Shown: positions 10,250 through 21,969 of the stretch, in pieces
How positions within the stretch are numbered: the stretch's first letter is position 1
Layout of the letters: every line of letters begins with the position of its first letter
Source of the DNA: Acanthococcus lagerstroemiae
Taxonomy: Eukaryota; Arthropoda; Insecta; Hemiptera; Eriococcidae
Reading direction: 5' to 3'
Length of the DNA: 64,000 bases
Assembly: GCA_031841125.1 (NCBI GenBank)
Contig: JAJSSI010000012.1
Span: forward strand, 248,001 to 312,000
Position numbers and translations under genes: made by a program
Notes under the pieces: model-generated
What the model was told of the DNA's origin: nothing
Databases searched by the model: none
Seen by the model: the letters and a program-made list of their open reading frames with translations, nothing else

Positions 10250-13200
10250 GAATTGAAAAGTTCAGGAGGGGAGAGGAGCGTTTTATATAGTTGCATTTAA
10301 AAATTCCCAAGTTTCCTCAAACTTTTTACACCGACTCTGAAGCCTAGTCAGTGGATCTAAATTCAGGCTGAAAAAATTCGTGATGAAGCTCTAAAGTAAT
10401 CCAATGAGAAAAATCCGCGAAATATTGAAAGTTGTATGGGTCATGAGTGGGGTTTTATAAATGGATAATTTGAAATCTCGAATCTAATCATGAACTGGAT
10501 ACCATGACCCTGAAGCCCGGTCAGTACTTCTGAATTCTGGGGAGGTGGGCTAGCGCAGATGCAATAAACTGCACCACCAAAAGAAATCTTCAGAATATTG
10601 AAAAGTTCAACAGGGGAGAGGAAGGTTATATTATCTAGTATAATTTTGAAATTTCCAATTTTCCTCAAACTTTTTACACCGACCAAGAAGCCTAGTGAGT
10701 GGTTCTAAATTCAGGCCGAACTAATTCGCCACGATGCTCTAATGTGACCCAATGTGGAAAATCCGCGAAATATTGAAAGTTGTATGGGTTATGAGTGGGG
10801 TGATGATAGTGGACATTTCGAAAACTTGAATCGAATCTTGAACAGGGTACACCGACCGTGAAGCCTGGTCAGTACTTCTGATTTATGGGTATGTGAGCTG
10901 GTGCAGATGCACGTAACTGCACCACCAAAAGAAATCTTCAGAATATTGAAAAGTCCAGGAGGGGAGAGGGTGCGTTTTATAAAGTTTCATTTCAAAATTA
11001 CAAAGTGTCCTCAAACTTTTTACACTGACCATGAAGCCTAGTCAGTGGATCTAAATTCGGGCTGAAAACATTCATGATGAAGCTCTAGATTAATCCAATG
11101 AGAAAATACCGTGGAATATTGAAAGTGGTATGGGTTCTGAGCGGAGTTATATAAATGGATAATTTGAAATCTCAAATCTAATCTTCGACTGGATACCATG
11201 ACCCTGAAGCCGGGTCAGTACTTCTGAATTCTGGGTAGGTGAGCTAGTGAAGATGCACTGAACTGCCCAACCAAAAGAAATATTCAGATTATTGAAAAGT
11301 TCAACAGGGGAGAGGAGGGTTATATCTGGTATCATTTCGAAATGCCAGATTTTCCTCAAACTTGTTACACCGACCATGAAGCCTAGTGAGTGGTTCTAAA
11401 TTCAGGCCGAACTAATTCGCCATGATGCTCTCATGTGACCCACGGAGAAAAATCCGCGAACTATTGAATGTTGTAAGGGTTATGAGTAGGGTTAAATAAA
11501 TGGATAATTTGAAATCTCGAGTCTAATCTGGGACTGGATACAATGACCCTGAAGCCTGGTCAGTACTTCTGATTTATGGGTGGGCGAGCTAGTGCAAATG
11601 CACTAAACTGCACCACCAAAAGAAATCTTCAGAATATTGAAAAGTTCAACAGGGGAGAGGAGGGTTATATCTAGTATAATTTTGAAATTTCCAATTTTCC
11701 TCCAACTTTTTACACCGACCATGAAGCCTAAACAGTGGATCTAAATTCAGGCTGAAAAAATTCGTGACGAAGCTCTAGATTAATCCAATGAGAAAAATCC
11801 GCGAAATATTGAAAGTTGTATGGGGTATGAGTGGGGTTATATAAATGGATAATTTGAAATCTCGAATCTAATCAGCGACTGGATACCATGAACCTGAAGC
11901 CTGGTCAGAACTTCTTAATTCAGGGTAGGTGAGCTAGTGAAGATGCACTGAACTGTACCACCAAAAGAAATCTTCAGAATATTGAAAAGTTCAACAGGGG
12001 AGAGGAGGGTTATATCTAGTATAATTTTGAAATTTCCAATTTTCCTCCAACTTTTTACACCGACCATGAAGCCTAGTGTGTGGTTCTAAATTCAGGCCGA
12101 ACTAATTCGCCATGATGATCTAATGTGACCCACCGAGAAAAATCCGCGAACTATTGAATGTTGTATGGGTTATGAGTAGGGTTAAATAAATGGATAATTT
12201 GAAATCTCGAGTCTAATCTGGGACTGGATACAATGACCCTGAAGCCTGGTCAGTACTTCTGATTTATGGGTGGGCGAGCTAGTGCAAATGCACTAAACTG
12301 CACCACCAAAAGAAATCTTCAGAATATTGAAAAGTCCAGGAGGGGAGAGGTGCGTTTTATTTAGTTCCATTTCAAAATTACCAAGTGTCCTCAAACTTTT
12401 TACACCGACCATGAAGCCTAAACAGTGGATCTAAATTCAGGCTGAAAAAATTCGTGACGAAGCTCTAGATTAATCCAATGAGAAAAATCCGCGAAATATT
12501 GAAAGTTGTATGGGGTATGAGTGGGGCTATATAAATGGATAATTTGAAATCTCGAATCTAATCTGCGACTGGATACCATGAACCTGGAGCCTGGTCAGAA
12601 CTTCTTAATTCAGGGTAGGTGAGCTAGTGAAGATGCACTGAACTGCACCACCAAAAGAAATCTTCAGAATATTGAAAAGTTCAACAGGGGAGAGGAGGGT
12701 TATATTATCTAGTATAATTTTGAAATTTCCAATTTTCCTCAAACTTTTTACACCGACCATGAAGCCTAGTGAGTGGATCTAAATTCGGGCTGAAAACATT
12801 CCTGATGAAGCTCTAGATTAATCCAATGAGAAAAAACCGCGGAATATTGAAAGTTGTATGGGTTATGAGTGGGGTTATATAAATGGATCATTTGAAATCT
12901 CGAACCTAATCCTCGACTGGATACCATGACCCTGAAGCCTGGCCAGTACTTCTGAATGCAGGGTAGGTGAGCTAGTGAAGATGCACTGAACTGCACCACC
13001 AAAAGAAATCTTCAGAATATTGAAAAGTTCAACAGGGGAGAGGAGGGTTATATTATCTAGTATAATTTTGAAATTTCGAATTTTCCTCAAACTTTTTACA
13101 CCGACCATGAAGCCTAGTGAGTGGTTCTAAATTCAGGCCGAACTAATTCGCCACGATGCTCTAATGTGACCCAATGTGGAAAATCCGCGAAATATTGAAA

Positions 13201-15975
13201 GTTGTACGGGTTATGAGTGGGGTGATGATAGTGGACATTTCGAAAACTTGAATCGAATCTTGAACAGGATACACCGACCGTGAAGCCTGGTCAGTACTTC
13301 TGATTTATGGGTATGTGAGCTGGTGCAGATGCACTAAACTGCACCACCAAAAGAAATCTTCAGAATATTGAAAAGTCCAGGAGGGGAGAGGGTGCGTTTT
13401 ATAAAGTTTCATTTCAAAATTACAAAGTGTACTCAAACTTTTTACACTGACCATGAAGCCTAGTCAGTGGATCTAAATTCGGGCTGAAAACATTCATGAT
13501 GAAGCTCTAGATTAATCCAATGAGAAAATACCGCGGAATATTGAAAGTGGTATGGGTTATGAGCGGAGTTATATAAATGGATAATTTGAAATCTCAAATC
13601 TAATCTTCGACTGGATACCATGACCCTGAAGCCGGGTCAGTACTTCTGAATTCTGTGTAGGTGAGCTAGTGAAGATGCACTGAACTGCCCAACCAAAAGA
13701 AATATTCAGATTATTGAAAAGTTCAACAGGGGAGAGGAGGGTTATATCTGGTATCATTTCTAAATGCCAGATTTTCCTCAAACTTGTTACAACGACCATG
13801 AAGCCTAGTGAGTGGTTCTAAATTCAGGCCGAACTAATTCGCCATGATGCTCTCATGTGACCCACGGAGAAAAATCCGCGACTTATTGAATGTTGTATGG
13901 GTTATGAGTAGGGTTACATAAATGGATAATTTGAAATCTCGAGTCTAATCTGGGACTGGATACAATGACCCTGAAGCCTGGTCAGTACTTCTGATTTATG
14001 GGTGGGCGAGCTAGTGCAAATGCACTAAACTGCACCACCAAAAGAAATCTTCAGAATATTGAAAAGTCCAGGAGGGGAGAGGTGCGTTTTATTTAGTTCC
14101 ATTTCAAAATTACCAAGTGTCCTCAAATTTTTTACACCGACCATGAAGCCTAAACAGTGGATCTAAATTCAGGCTGAAAAAATTCGTGATGAAGCTCTAG
14201 ATTAATCCAATGAGAAAAACCCGCGAAATATTGAGAGTTGTATGGGTTATAAGTAGTGTTATATAAATGGACAATTTGAAATCTCGAATCTAATCTTGGA
14301 CTGGATACTATGACCTTGATGCCTGGTCAGTACTTCTTAATTTTGGGTAGGTGAGCTAGTGCAGATGCACTGAACTGCACCACCAAAAGAAATCTTCAGA
14401 ATATTGAAAAGTTCAACAGGGGAGAGGAGGGTTATATCTAGTATAATTTTGAAATTTCCAATTTTCCTCCAACTTTTTACACCGACCATGAAGCCTAGTC
14501 AGTGGATCTACATTCAGGCTGAAATAATTCGTTATGAAGCTCTAAAGTGATCCGATGAGAAAAATCCGTGAAATATTGAAAGTTGTATGGGTTATAAGTG
14601 GGGTGATGAAAGCGGACATTTGGAAAACTTGAATCGAATCTTGAACAGGATACACCGACCATGAAGCCTAATCAGTACTTCCGAATTCTGGGCAGGTGAG
14701 CCAGTACAGAGGCAATAAACTAACCTAGTAATAAAAATCTTCAGAATGTTGAAAAACTCAAGAGGGGAGAGGAGCATTATATTTAACATCATTGCGACAT
14801 TTCTGATTTTCCTCAAGCTTTTCACACCGACCATGAAGCCCAGTGAGTGGTTCTAAATTCTGGCCGAACTAATTCGCCATGATGCTCTAATGTGATCCAC
14901 TGAGAAAAATCCACGAACTATTGAATGTTGTCTTGAAAAAGGGGCGGGGACCACAGTAAATCTGACGTGGTCCAATTGGGGCTGATGTAAACATGACGTG
15001 GTCCAATTGATTGGACCACGGCTCCACTCATTGCCCCAGTGTGACCTCATCCGAGGTGAGGAATTTAATTATGGATTAATTACCATTAATTATTTATATA
15101 ATAATTATAACCTGAATTTCGATTTAATCGAATCAAAAATTCACAATTTTTGACAACCCTGAAGCCTGGTCAATATTTCTGAATTCAGGGTAGGTGAGCT
15201 AGTGAAGATGCACTGAACTGCACCACCAAAAGAAATCTTCAGAATATTGAAAAGATCAACAGGGGAGAGGAGGGTTATATCTAGTATAATTTTGAAATTT
15301 CCAATTTTCTTCCATCATTTTACATCGACCATGAAGCTTAGTGAGTGGTTCTAAATTCAGGCCAAACTAATTCGCCATGATGCTCTAATGTGACCCACCG
15401 AGAAAAATCCGGGAAATATTGAAAGTTGTATGGGTTATGAGTGGGGTTATATAAATGTGTAATTTGAAATCTGGAATCTAATCTTGAACTGGATACAATG
15501 ACTCTGAAGCCTGATCAGTACTTCTGAAGTCTGGGTATGTGAGCTGGTGCAGATGCACTAAACTGCACCACCAAATGAAATCTTCAGAATATTGAAAGTT
15601 TCAGGAGGGGAGAGGAGCGTTTCATATGGTTTCATTTCAAAATTACCAAATTTCCTCACACTTTTTACAACGACCATGAAGCCCAGTCAGTGGATCTAAA
15701 TTCAGGCTGAAATAATTCGTGATGAAGCTCCAAACTAATCCAATGAGAAAAATCCGGGAAATATTGAATGTTGTACGGGTTATGAGTGGGGTGATGAAAA
15801 TGGATATTTCAAAAATCGAATCTAACATTGAACTTGGTACACTGACCTTGAAGCCTAATCAGTACTTCTAAGTTCTAGGTAGGTAAGCTAGCACAGAGGT
15901 ACTAGACTAAGCCACCCAAAAAATCTGCAGAATATTGAAAAGTTTAAGAGGGGAGTGAAGAGTTATATTTCAGCA
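10250..15975. repeat. 346-bp satellite DNA, about 16 monomers with a seven-monomer higher-order period
   Basis: The landmark CCACCAAAAGAAATCTTCAG falls near 10574, 10922, 11267, 11613, 11958, 12303, 12648, 12996, 13344, 13689, 14035, 14380, 15223 and 15568. Spacings are 344-348 bp, apart from one interval enlarged by an insertion. Monomers diverge by roughly 5-20 percent. Diagnostic variants such as GTGGGGTGATGATAGTGGAC recur at about 10,797 and 13,218, which is 2.42 kb or seven monomers apart. The repeated short open frames on the minus strand follow the monomer register and have no independent evidence of being genes. Confidence 0.93.
14932..15152. mobile_element. Insertion interrupting the satellite, with inverted GACGTGGTCCAATT repeats
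   Basis: The satellite register breaks after GAATGTTGT near 14,930 and resumes at CCCTGAAGCCTGGTC near 15,155. The inserted stretch holds three copies of GTGGTCCAATT, two of them forming a palindrome around 14,998-15,019. An AT-rich tail (TTAATTATTTATATAATAAT) follows. It is too short for a coding element, and no clear target duplication was found. Confidence 0.55.
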
Positions 15976-16440
15976 AACACCCTCTTACTACCTCGCTATC
16001 TGCGAGGTAGCTTATCTTTAAATACGAGTGAATAGTTTACAGATCATAGTTCAGTTTCGTTCTCCGTCAACGCCATCAATCGATAAGTCGGTCTACTATT
16101 ATGAATGTATTCTCTCCATTAGGATCTTACAAATGCCACTTGGAAAGATGAAAATTGAAGATTCTCATTCTGGCATTCGTGGCGTATATGTGTTTTATCG
16201 CATAGATATTGGTACTGATCTGAATATTAGCTTCAAAGCTTTAACATTTCAGACTTTTGGTTTTGTTTTATCAATACCAGTGTAGGAAGTTGGTGCAACA
16301 ATACAAGTGATGCGGAGAAGCCGGAAGTTTTTTCAATTTTAGGATAGGTAATATTGAAAGGCCAGAAGTTGGAAGCTGAAAGTTTTTCAGCTTCAGCAAA
16401 CCCCTCTATAGCGAGGTAGCTTGTTATTTTACTACGGCAG
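15976..16440. other. Interval with two short related GCGAGGTAGC hairpin words
   Basis: CAGCAAACACCCTC is followed by TACCTCGCTATCTGCGAGGTA (a hairpin near 15,991-16,011). CAGCAAACCCCTC followed by TAGCGAGGTAGCTT occurs again near 16,390-16,424. The two copies bracket a roughly 400-bp stretch with an 85-codon open frame I cannot assign. Confidence 0.45.
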
Positions 16441-16503
16441 GATAGGAAGTTAGGTACCTATACAGGGTATTAGTATATGCATGTTCCTATTACCTACTTT
16501 CAC

Positions 16504-16671
16504 TAGAGCACCTATAACACCCGAGTATCACAATATGCCATCTTCGGGGATTCCGCGCCCGTCAATGCCGAATTGACTATGCGGAGTGTACCACGTTGTC
16601 GGTTTGGCATCGACGGACGCGGAATGCCCAAAGATGGCATATTGCGTTACTCGGGTGTTATAGGTGCTCTA
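16504..16671. mobile_element. 168-bp foldback MITE
   Basis: The left arm TAGAGCACCTATAACACCCG is the inverse of the right arm ending CGGGTGTTATAGGTGCTCTA. Pairing continues inward through CAATATGCCATCTT and CGTCNATGCC, so almost the whole element folds back. The flanks are CTTTCAC on the left and ATTTCAC on the right, a possible target duplication with one mismatch. The centre (AATTGACTATGCGG) resembles that of the foldback at 56,019-56,158. Confidence 0.75.
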
Positions 16672-16691
16672 ATTTCACGAGAGCAAATGGC

Positions 16692-16693
<2 letters not shown>

Positions 16694-16729
<36 letters not shown>

Positions 16730-16742
16730 TCACTCTCTCTCG
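16694..16742. repeat. (TC)n microsatellite
   Basis: A CT-rich run of about 48 bp with two CACTCT interruptions. A poly-G run follows at 16,779-16,791. Confidence 0.95.
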
Positions 16743-16799
16743 TTTCTAATTGACTTTTAGTTAAAGGGGTGTAGCTACGGGGGGGGGGGGGTCTGAACC

Positions 16800-19700
16800 C
16801 CCGCCCCTTGGCATCGACTGACAATGTGAAAATATTAAAATTTATTCTTTTAATCAATCTATCAAGTCTCTCTCTCGATTTTAATGGGTCAATCTGCAAT
16901 ACTAGCTGATTGTCCTTGTTGAATTTTAGTTCAAATTAGTTTCGATATTAAAAAGTGAACGTATCTAGGAACTTTAAACAATTAAAAGTGAATTTTTCGT
17001 TTAACGGACTTGGATTATTTTCTCATTTTCGCGGTCGATATACCAGCTGAGAAATAATTATATTAATTCAACGCGGGCTACGACACATCTATACCCATGG
17101 AAAATTAGGACCTTGGAATTTGAAACAAACTAGCCTGAAAACAAATTCTCTAATAAAAGTGCGTTTTTTAACATTTTATTTGGCTTTCGATTAAAATAAT
17201 ATAATATTACGGCCGTAGGGAAAGTTTTCTCAAAACCTCTTTAGTTACGAATACCAGTGTTCTGATAGGCCTTTTTGCTGAATAATTTGTGTATGAAAGC
17301 CGACTTCCTTAATAGAAGCCGACTTTATCCATAGAAGCCGACCTTATGCATAGAAGCCGAATTTCTACATTGGAAGCTGACTTTCAAGAAGCCAACTTTC
17401 TTATGAAAGATATGTACAAAGGAAGTCCACTTTATATACACATACACTTATATATATATATATATATATATGTGCTACGGTAAAGGTAAGCCCATTTCTG
17501 GAAACGCCAGTATCTTTGTGAGACCCGTTTCGACGTTGCGAGACCCAGTAGCGGGACTCGGAACGTTTTGCCGTGTTGTCCGGTTTTCCTGGGGTACCTC
17601 CCTCCAAGCAGTACGTATACGCATTTTCGTATGGGCCTCGGAACGTCTCTAGAGTACCTTCAATTATACAGAAATAGTTCGCGCACCTTTACGCCAGAGG
17701 GCGCTGTTCACGTAGTGTGTATCAATCCGAGACCCAGTAAAGTATAAGGTATTCCGAGACCCATCACATCGGCAACATGTCGTGGTAAATTAATGTGCGT
17801 CTGACAAAGTCCAGGCTACGGCTTACATTTTTCAGCAATCAATTCCGTAATGGAAATATTGTTTTAGAATCAAAATTAAAGGGGTTTTGGAACTATTTTC
17901 AATGTTAGAACCGTGGCAAGAATTTTTTCAAAAGGCCTCTTTTAGACCTGGTTAAAGGTTGGCTTGTTGTGGGTTTTTTTTATATTATTTTTTTTTGCTC
18001 GTCTGCACCGATGAAAATACGTAGTCACGTATAAAAGTTCACGTTACGTCTAAGGTTTCTACTTTGGAAATACTTCCGGGTGCATATGATGGCAAAAAAA
18101 AGGTTAATACTGGACCTGGACGCGGTTACCTTAATTCGAAAATTGGTATTTCAGAGGCAACTATTGCTGTAATTTCATTTTTACTGTGTCAAGTTCAACA
18201 CGGAGAAAAAGGCACCATACCTAAACAATTGTACCACTTATTAGAAACTGATATGGTTTCTGCCTATCTTATTAAATTTTTGTCATCGTCTGTGGAAAGG
18301 ACAAGTTTAAATGGTCAAACTGAATAGTAATTTCAAATCTATTATTTATTGTATGTACAAATCTATGAATTTTTCTTGTGATGTCTTGTAAGAGTCGTTG
18401 AAACAACTAGAAGAAATTATTCAGGTCTAGGCAGCTCTTACTAAAAATAGCTTAGCTGATGTAAATTCAAAAATAATAATAGAAATAATTACGATCAAAA
18501 AGGAGAATTTATGCAATGATAGTCTACTAAATATTGCCGAACTGTACTACACAAAATACACAAAACGGATAGTAGAATAAAGAGAGTTAAACTGTTTAAG
18601 ACGTACTACCCAGTACCTACATAGCGGACTAATTTTTGCCAGACTGTCTCACGCAAGGTATTATTCAGAATCACCGAAGAGAAACTGCCAAACTGTTTAG
18701 GAGAGTTTTTGTATATTTTGTCAGGTACCTGATGTGCAAGAGGCAGATCAGTGGCAGTCACAAAACTGCCACAAGTGCCATGAAGTGGCAAAATGAGTAG
18801 TTCTGAAGTTGGCCACATAGAAATATACAGAGGTCGCTTACATCAATTGTCACTCAATGAGCGTGTAAATTTTATGCCACTGATTGAGGCAATTTTTTGC
18901 CAATTTATGACTATTTTTGCCATAAAGTGGCGTGTTACCCGAGTGTCAGAAGAGTGGCATTTTTTTTGCCACTATATGACGAGTTTTCTTCCACTACTAT
19001 TTAATATGAAAACGAAGAAAGTTCGTTACAAGAATGTGATAATGTGCGTCGTACGATTTGAAAATATTGAGAAATGAATTTAGGTTTTACCGACGTCATT
19101 TCTGGGAGTAAAGTGGCTCTTTGACTCAGTGATAAGAACCCGGGAATAAATGACCATTTAATTCCCGCGGGGAAGTAAACAAACAATTTAATTCCCACCA
19201 GGAAGTAAACAAACCGTGTTATCATCTCCGGGCGGGAATTAAATGGAATGAAATACTGAATTCGTTGCGAAATAAGCAATATTTTTACAATCATTTATGT
19301 AAAAAACCATCTTCCTAATACAGGGGGGTATCGTGAACGTTTGACGATGTCGGGCGATACCCCATGTATAGAAATCTTACTATATTATAAAATCGTAGTG
19401 CTTAGGATGATTCTACACCTCATCCTGAATCCAACGATGCCCATATCTTCATTTTCAAAAAAATGTGACATTGAACCTTTTTTCCCTGTACCCTTCATAT
19501 GCATATGATGTAAGTATTTCAAATTTAGAAGTGTCCACTGCAGGTAAAGTCGTATACTATCCGAGAGAAAAAAGCAGTTTTAATCAGAACATGTATTTTT
19601 TCGACTTCACATCAAGTTTACTGTTTACAGGGAGACACATTGGAAATGTTAAACAGAGGCTAAAGAAATCAAATAAAACTTCATTTTTCTACATGCACAG

Positions 19701-19817
19701 TTCTAATTATGGATTTGAAGTATAACAGGTCATGTCATAACAAATGTATTAATATTATTCAGAAGTAAGTTTATCTACTTGACATATGAAAAACTATACA
19801 AAAAATATACCCTTTTA
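16800..19817. other. Gene-poor interval with scattered simple repeats
   Basis: It contains the inverted GAAGCCGACTT minisatellite (17,290-17,400), a (TA)n run (17,449-17,471) and several CGAGACCC words at 17,519-17,765. It also holds a two-copy TTTAATTCCC...GAAGTAAACAAAC repeat at 19,157-19,215 and a hairpin GGGGTATCG...CGATACCCC near 19,325-19,364. An 87-codon open frame at 18,064-18,327 on the plus strand has no recognisable motif, and I do not call it a gene. Confidence 0.5.
17288..17471 (-). repeat. GTCGGCTTC minisatellite in inverted orientation plus (TA)n
   Basis: Copies of GAAGCCGACTT / GAAGCCGACCTT, the reverse complement of the 8.4-8.6 kb minisatellite unit, recur every 20-25 bp. 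They end next to a (TA)n run, mirroring the left copy, where (TA)n lies on the outer side. Confidence 0.7.
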
Positions 19818-19825
19818 CATGCAAA

Positions 19826-20003
19826 CAGTGGGGGATCCAAGGGGAGGGCCATGGGGTACATGCCCCCCCTGGCTGAATATTTTAAACGCAATAATAGGAA
19901 AAAGATGAAATAAAAATAATGAATTGTACGCTCATTACACGCCACGAAGGTCACCACCGTTACTGTACCCCCCCCCCAACTCCTCTTTCTAAATCCGCGC
20001 CTG
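19826..20003. mobile_element. 178-bp hAT-type MITE with 8-bp target duplication CATGCAAA
   Basis: CATGCAAA occurs at 19,818-19,825 directly before CAGTGGGGGATCCAAGG. It occurs again at 20,004-20,011 directly after TTTCTAAATCCGCGCCTG. The ends are imperfect inverted repeats of the common hAT type (CAG.G.GGAT...ATCC.C.CTG). Poly-C runs lie inside near both ends. The exact 8-bp duplication is the hAT hallmark. Confidence 0.85.
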
Positions 20004-20498
20004 CATGCAAAAAATTTGATTTTGTTTAGGCTATTTCTCCATTTCAATTCATTATCGACCGAGTAACCAGTTTTTACGATGCCCTTCAGAAATTTCTAGT
20101 TATGGTCCCTAGAGAGAAATTCAAGAACATAAAAACACTACATAAATCAATGATTTTTGAGTTAAATACTATCACGGCTACAAATTTCACTGTTCTGATA
20201 TGCCTTATGACGCTTCAAAAGACTTCGAACAAAGAAATAAGCAGGGGCTCGCGGAAAATTATTTCTTAAGCCGACCAAAAGTAGAGAATTAAATTTCCGA
20301 AGTTGGGGGCGGGGTCAACCCCACGAATCCACAATAAATCCGAATCGAAAAAAGTTAACCATGAATAATCTTGAGAGGCTGAAAGATCGAGAATTAGATT
20401 TTCGGAATTGGGGCGGAGACAATCCATCGGGTCCACAATATTATATTATTAGTTTTATTTACTGAAAGTGTCATTGCCTTGCTGCTATAATCTAACTA

Positions 20499-20961
20499 CA
20501 CTACTGAACAAAATGAAATATTTTGCTTGCACAACGCATTTAAGGAGGTGATTCTTGAGTACTTTTCAACGCTGAATACAGTGCCGTCGGCCGTTTTTCT
20601 CTATCACGTCTAGTTTTTCTGATTAAAAACGATTAAAAATTCAACTAAATGTGTTCAAAAAGAAGTTTAGGAACTGAATGTGGTCATACTGATTCGTATT
20701 GTTGTGTGTTGAGGTTGTGTAGTGGTGTGTATTCCGTCTGTTTGTTTTCTGTTATAGTGGTCTGATAACACTGATGATATTCAGTCAGTGGTACCGCGCT
20801 TATTCCACTGCAACAACAAAATTCGAAACGAAATGCAGTCGTTCAGAACTCCGAATTGTGACGTGATAGAGAAAAATGGATCGCAGTATCTTGTTCAGCG
20901 TTGAAAAGTATCTCAGAATCACCTGTCAAAATGCCTTGTGCAAAATAGCTGTTCAGTAGTG
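20499..20961. mobile_element. 463-bp CACTA/EnSpm-type MITE with 3-bp target duplication CTA
   Basis: The left end is CACTACTGAACAAAATGAAA and the right end, reverse-complemented, is CACTACTGAACAGCTATTTT. Arms of about 110 bp pair imperfectly through GGTGATTCT and TACTTTTCAACGCTGAA to CTCTATCACGTC. CTA flanks both sides (20,496-20,498 and 20,962-20,964). Paralogous units at about 24,280, 29,815, 35,340 and 40,468 show the empty site, a continuous TAATAATAGTTAGATT on the opposite strand (TTTGATT in two of them). No open frame for a transposase is present. Confidence 0.88.
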
Positions 20962-21969
20962 CTATTATTAAAACAAACGTAAATTATTAGAAGAGGGTTA
21001 ACGTATTATTTGCATTGAAAAAATAAGACGTTCACCAAGAATAACATTGAGAAGCCGGAAAATCAAATCGAGCTTTAGATTTTCGTCGTGGGTGGGAGAG
21101 TTATTCCTTGATCCACAAAAGATCTCGATTAAAAATAAGGGGTTTATGGAAAATTGTTTTTCAACACCTACAATCGAGAATTTGATTAATGGAGTTGGGG
21201 TGCGGTCGACCCCTCAGAACCACAAATTATTTCAAACGAAAAAAAAAGTTCACCAACGAAAACTCGAAACTATACTCTTTTGGTGTTGGGGGCGCGAGTT
21301 CACTTTTCCAGTGTACAAAATGTATCAGTTGAAAAAAGGGGGGTTTACGTAAAATATTTCAGAAATTTGAAAAATCCAGAATTAGATTTTCAGAGTTCAG
21401 GACTGGCTTCATCACTCAAGTCCAAGATAGCTTCCGTCTTTCAGTTACACGTTTAAAACTGCTGAAGTCAACTACTTCTTTCCAATGCAGTATGGTTTCA
21501 TACAAAAATATTTATTTTCTGAATGAGGCCTCGCTTTCATTGACACGGGGCATCCACAAGATGCTACTTTCATCTGAAGGCTCTTTGGTACACTGTGGGC
21601 CTCTTAATTTCGTCACAGTGTATACATCTTTCTGTTGTACTGTATTACAAAGCACATACATATGTGTTTTTTCACAGACTCTACTCAATGAAAGTGGACC
21701 TGTCACCTTGAGCCTCTTCCAGGGGCGGATGGGCCATAGGGCAATTCGGGAAATTGCCCGGTGCGTCGCCGCCATTTTGACGCTGCGGCGCCGGTATGTT
21801 GAAAAATGTAGGCATCTATAAAATACTTACAAAAATAAAATAAGCGTATGTTGCGACGACAGTCGAAAAACGTGCGGCGGCGCTGATCAATTTAGGGAGA
21901 AATAAAGTGATTGAAAAATTTAAATGGGCAGGCACATTTTGCGCTGTTTGTCGACCAAACGTGAGTGAG

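Noticed and set aside
10441..14834. Repeated minus-strand open frames beginning MVGV(K/T)SLRKI as a protein family
   Set aside because: They recur exactly in the register of the 346-bp satellite and are no better preserved than the rest of the monomer, so they are a by-product of repetition.
15990..16012. TGCGAGGTAGC hairpin as a let-7-like microRNA
   Set aside because: The stem is only about 8 bp, too short for a precursor hairpin. The resemblance to the let-7 seed is coincidental.
16675..16899. Open frame rich in RERERE as an RNA-binding protein
   Set aside because: It is simply the translation of the (TC)n microsatellite on the opposite strand.
18064..18327. 87-codon plus-strand open frame as a gene
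   Set aside because: It has no recognised motif, no neighbouring exon with matching phase and no similarity to anything I know.
20499..20961. The MITE as a native part of the composite unit
   Set aside because: The other copies of the same site are continuous, and a CTA duplication flanks it, so it inserted after unit formation.
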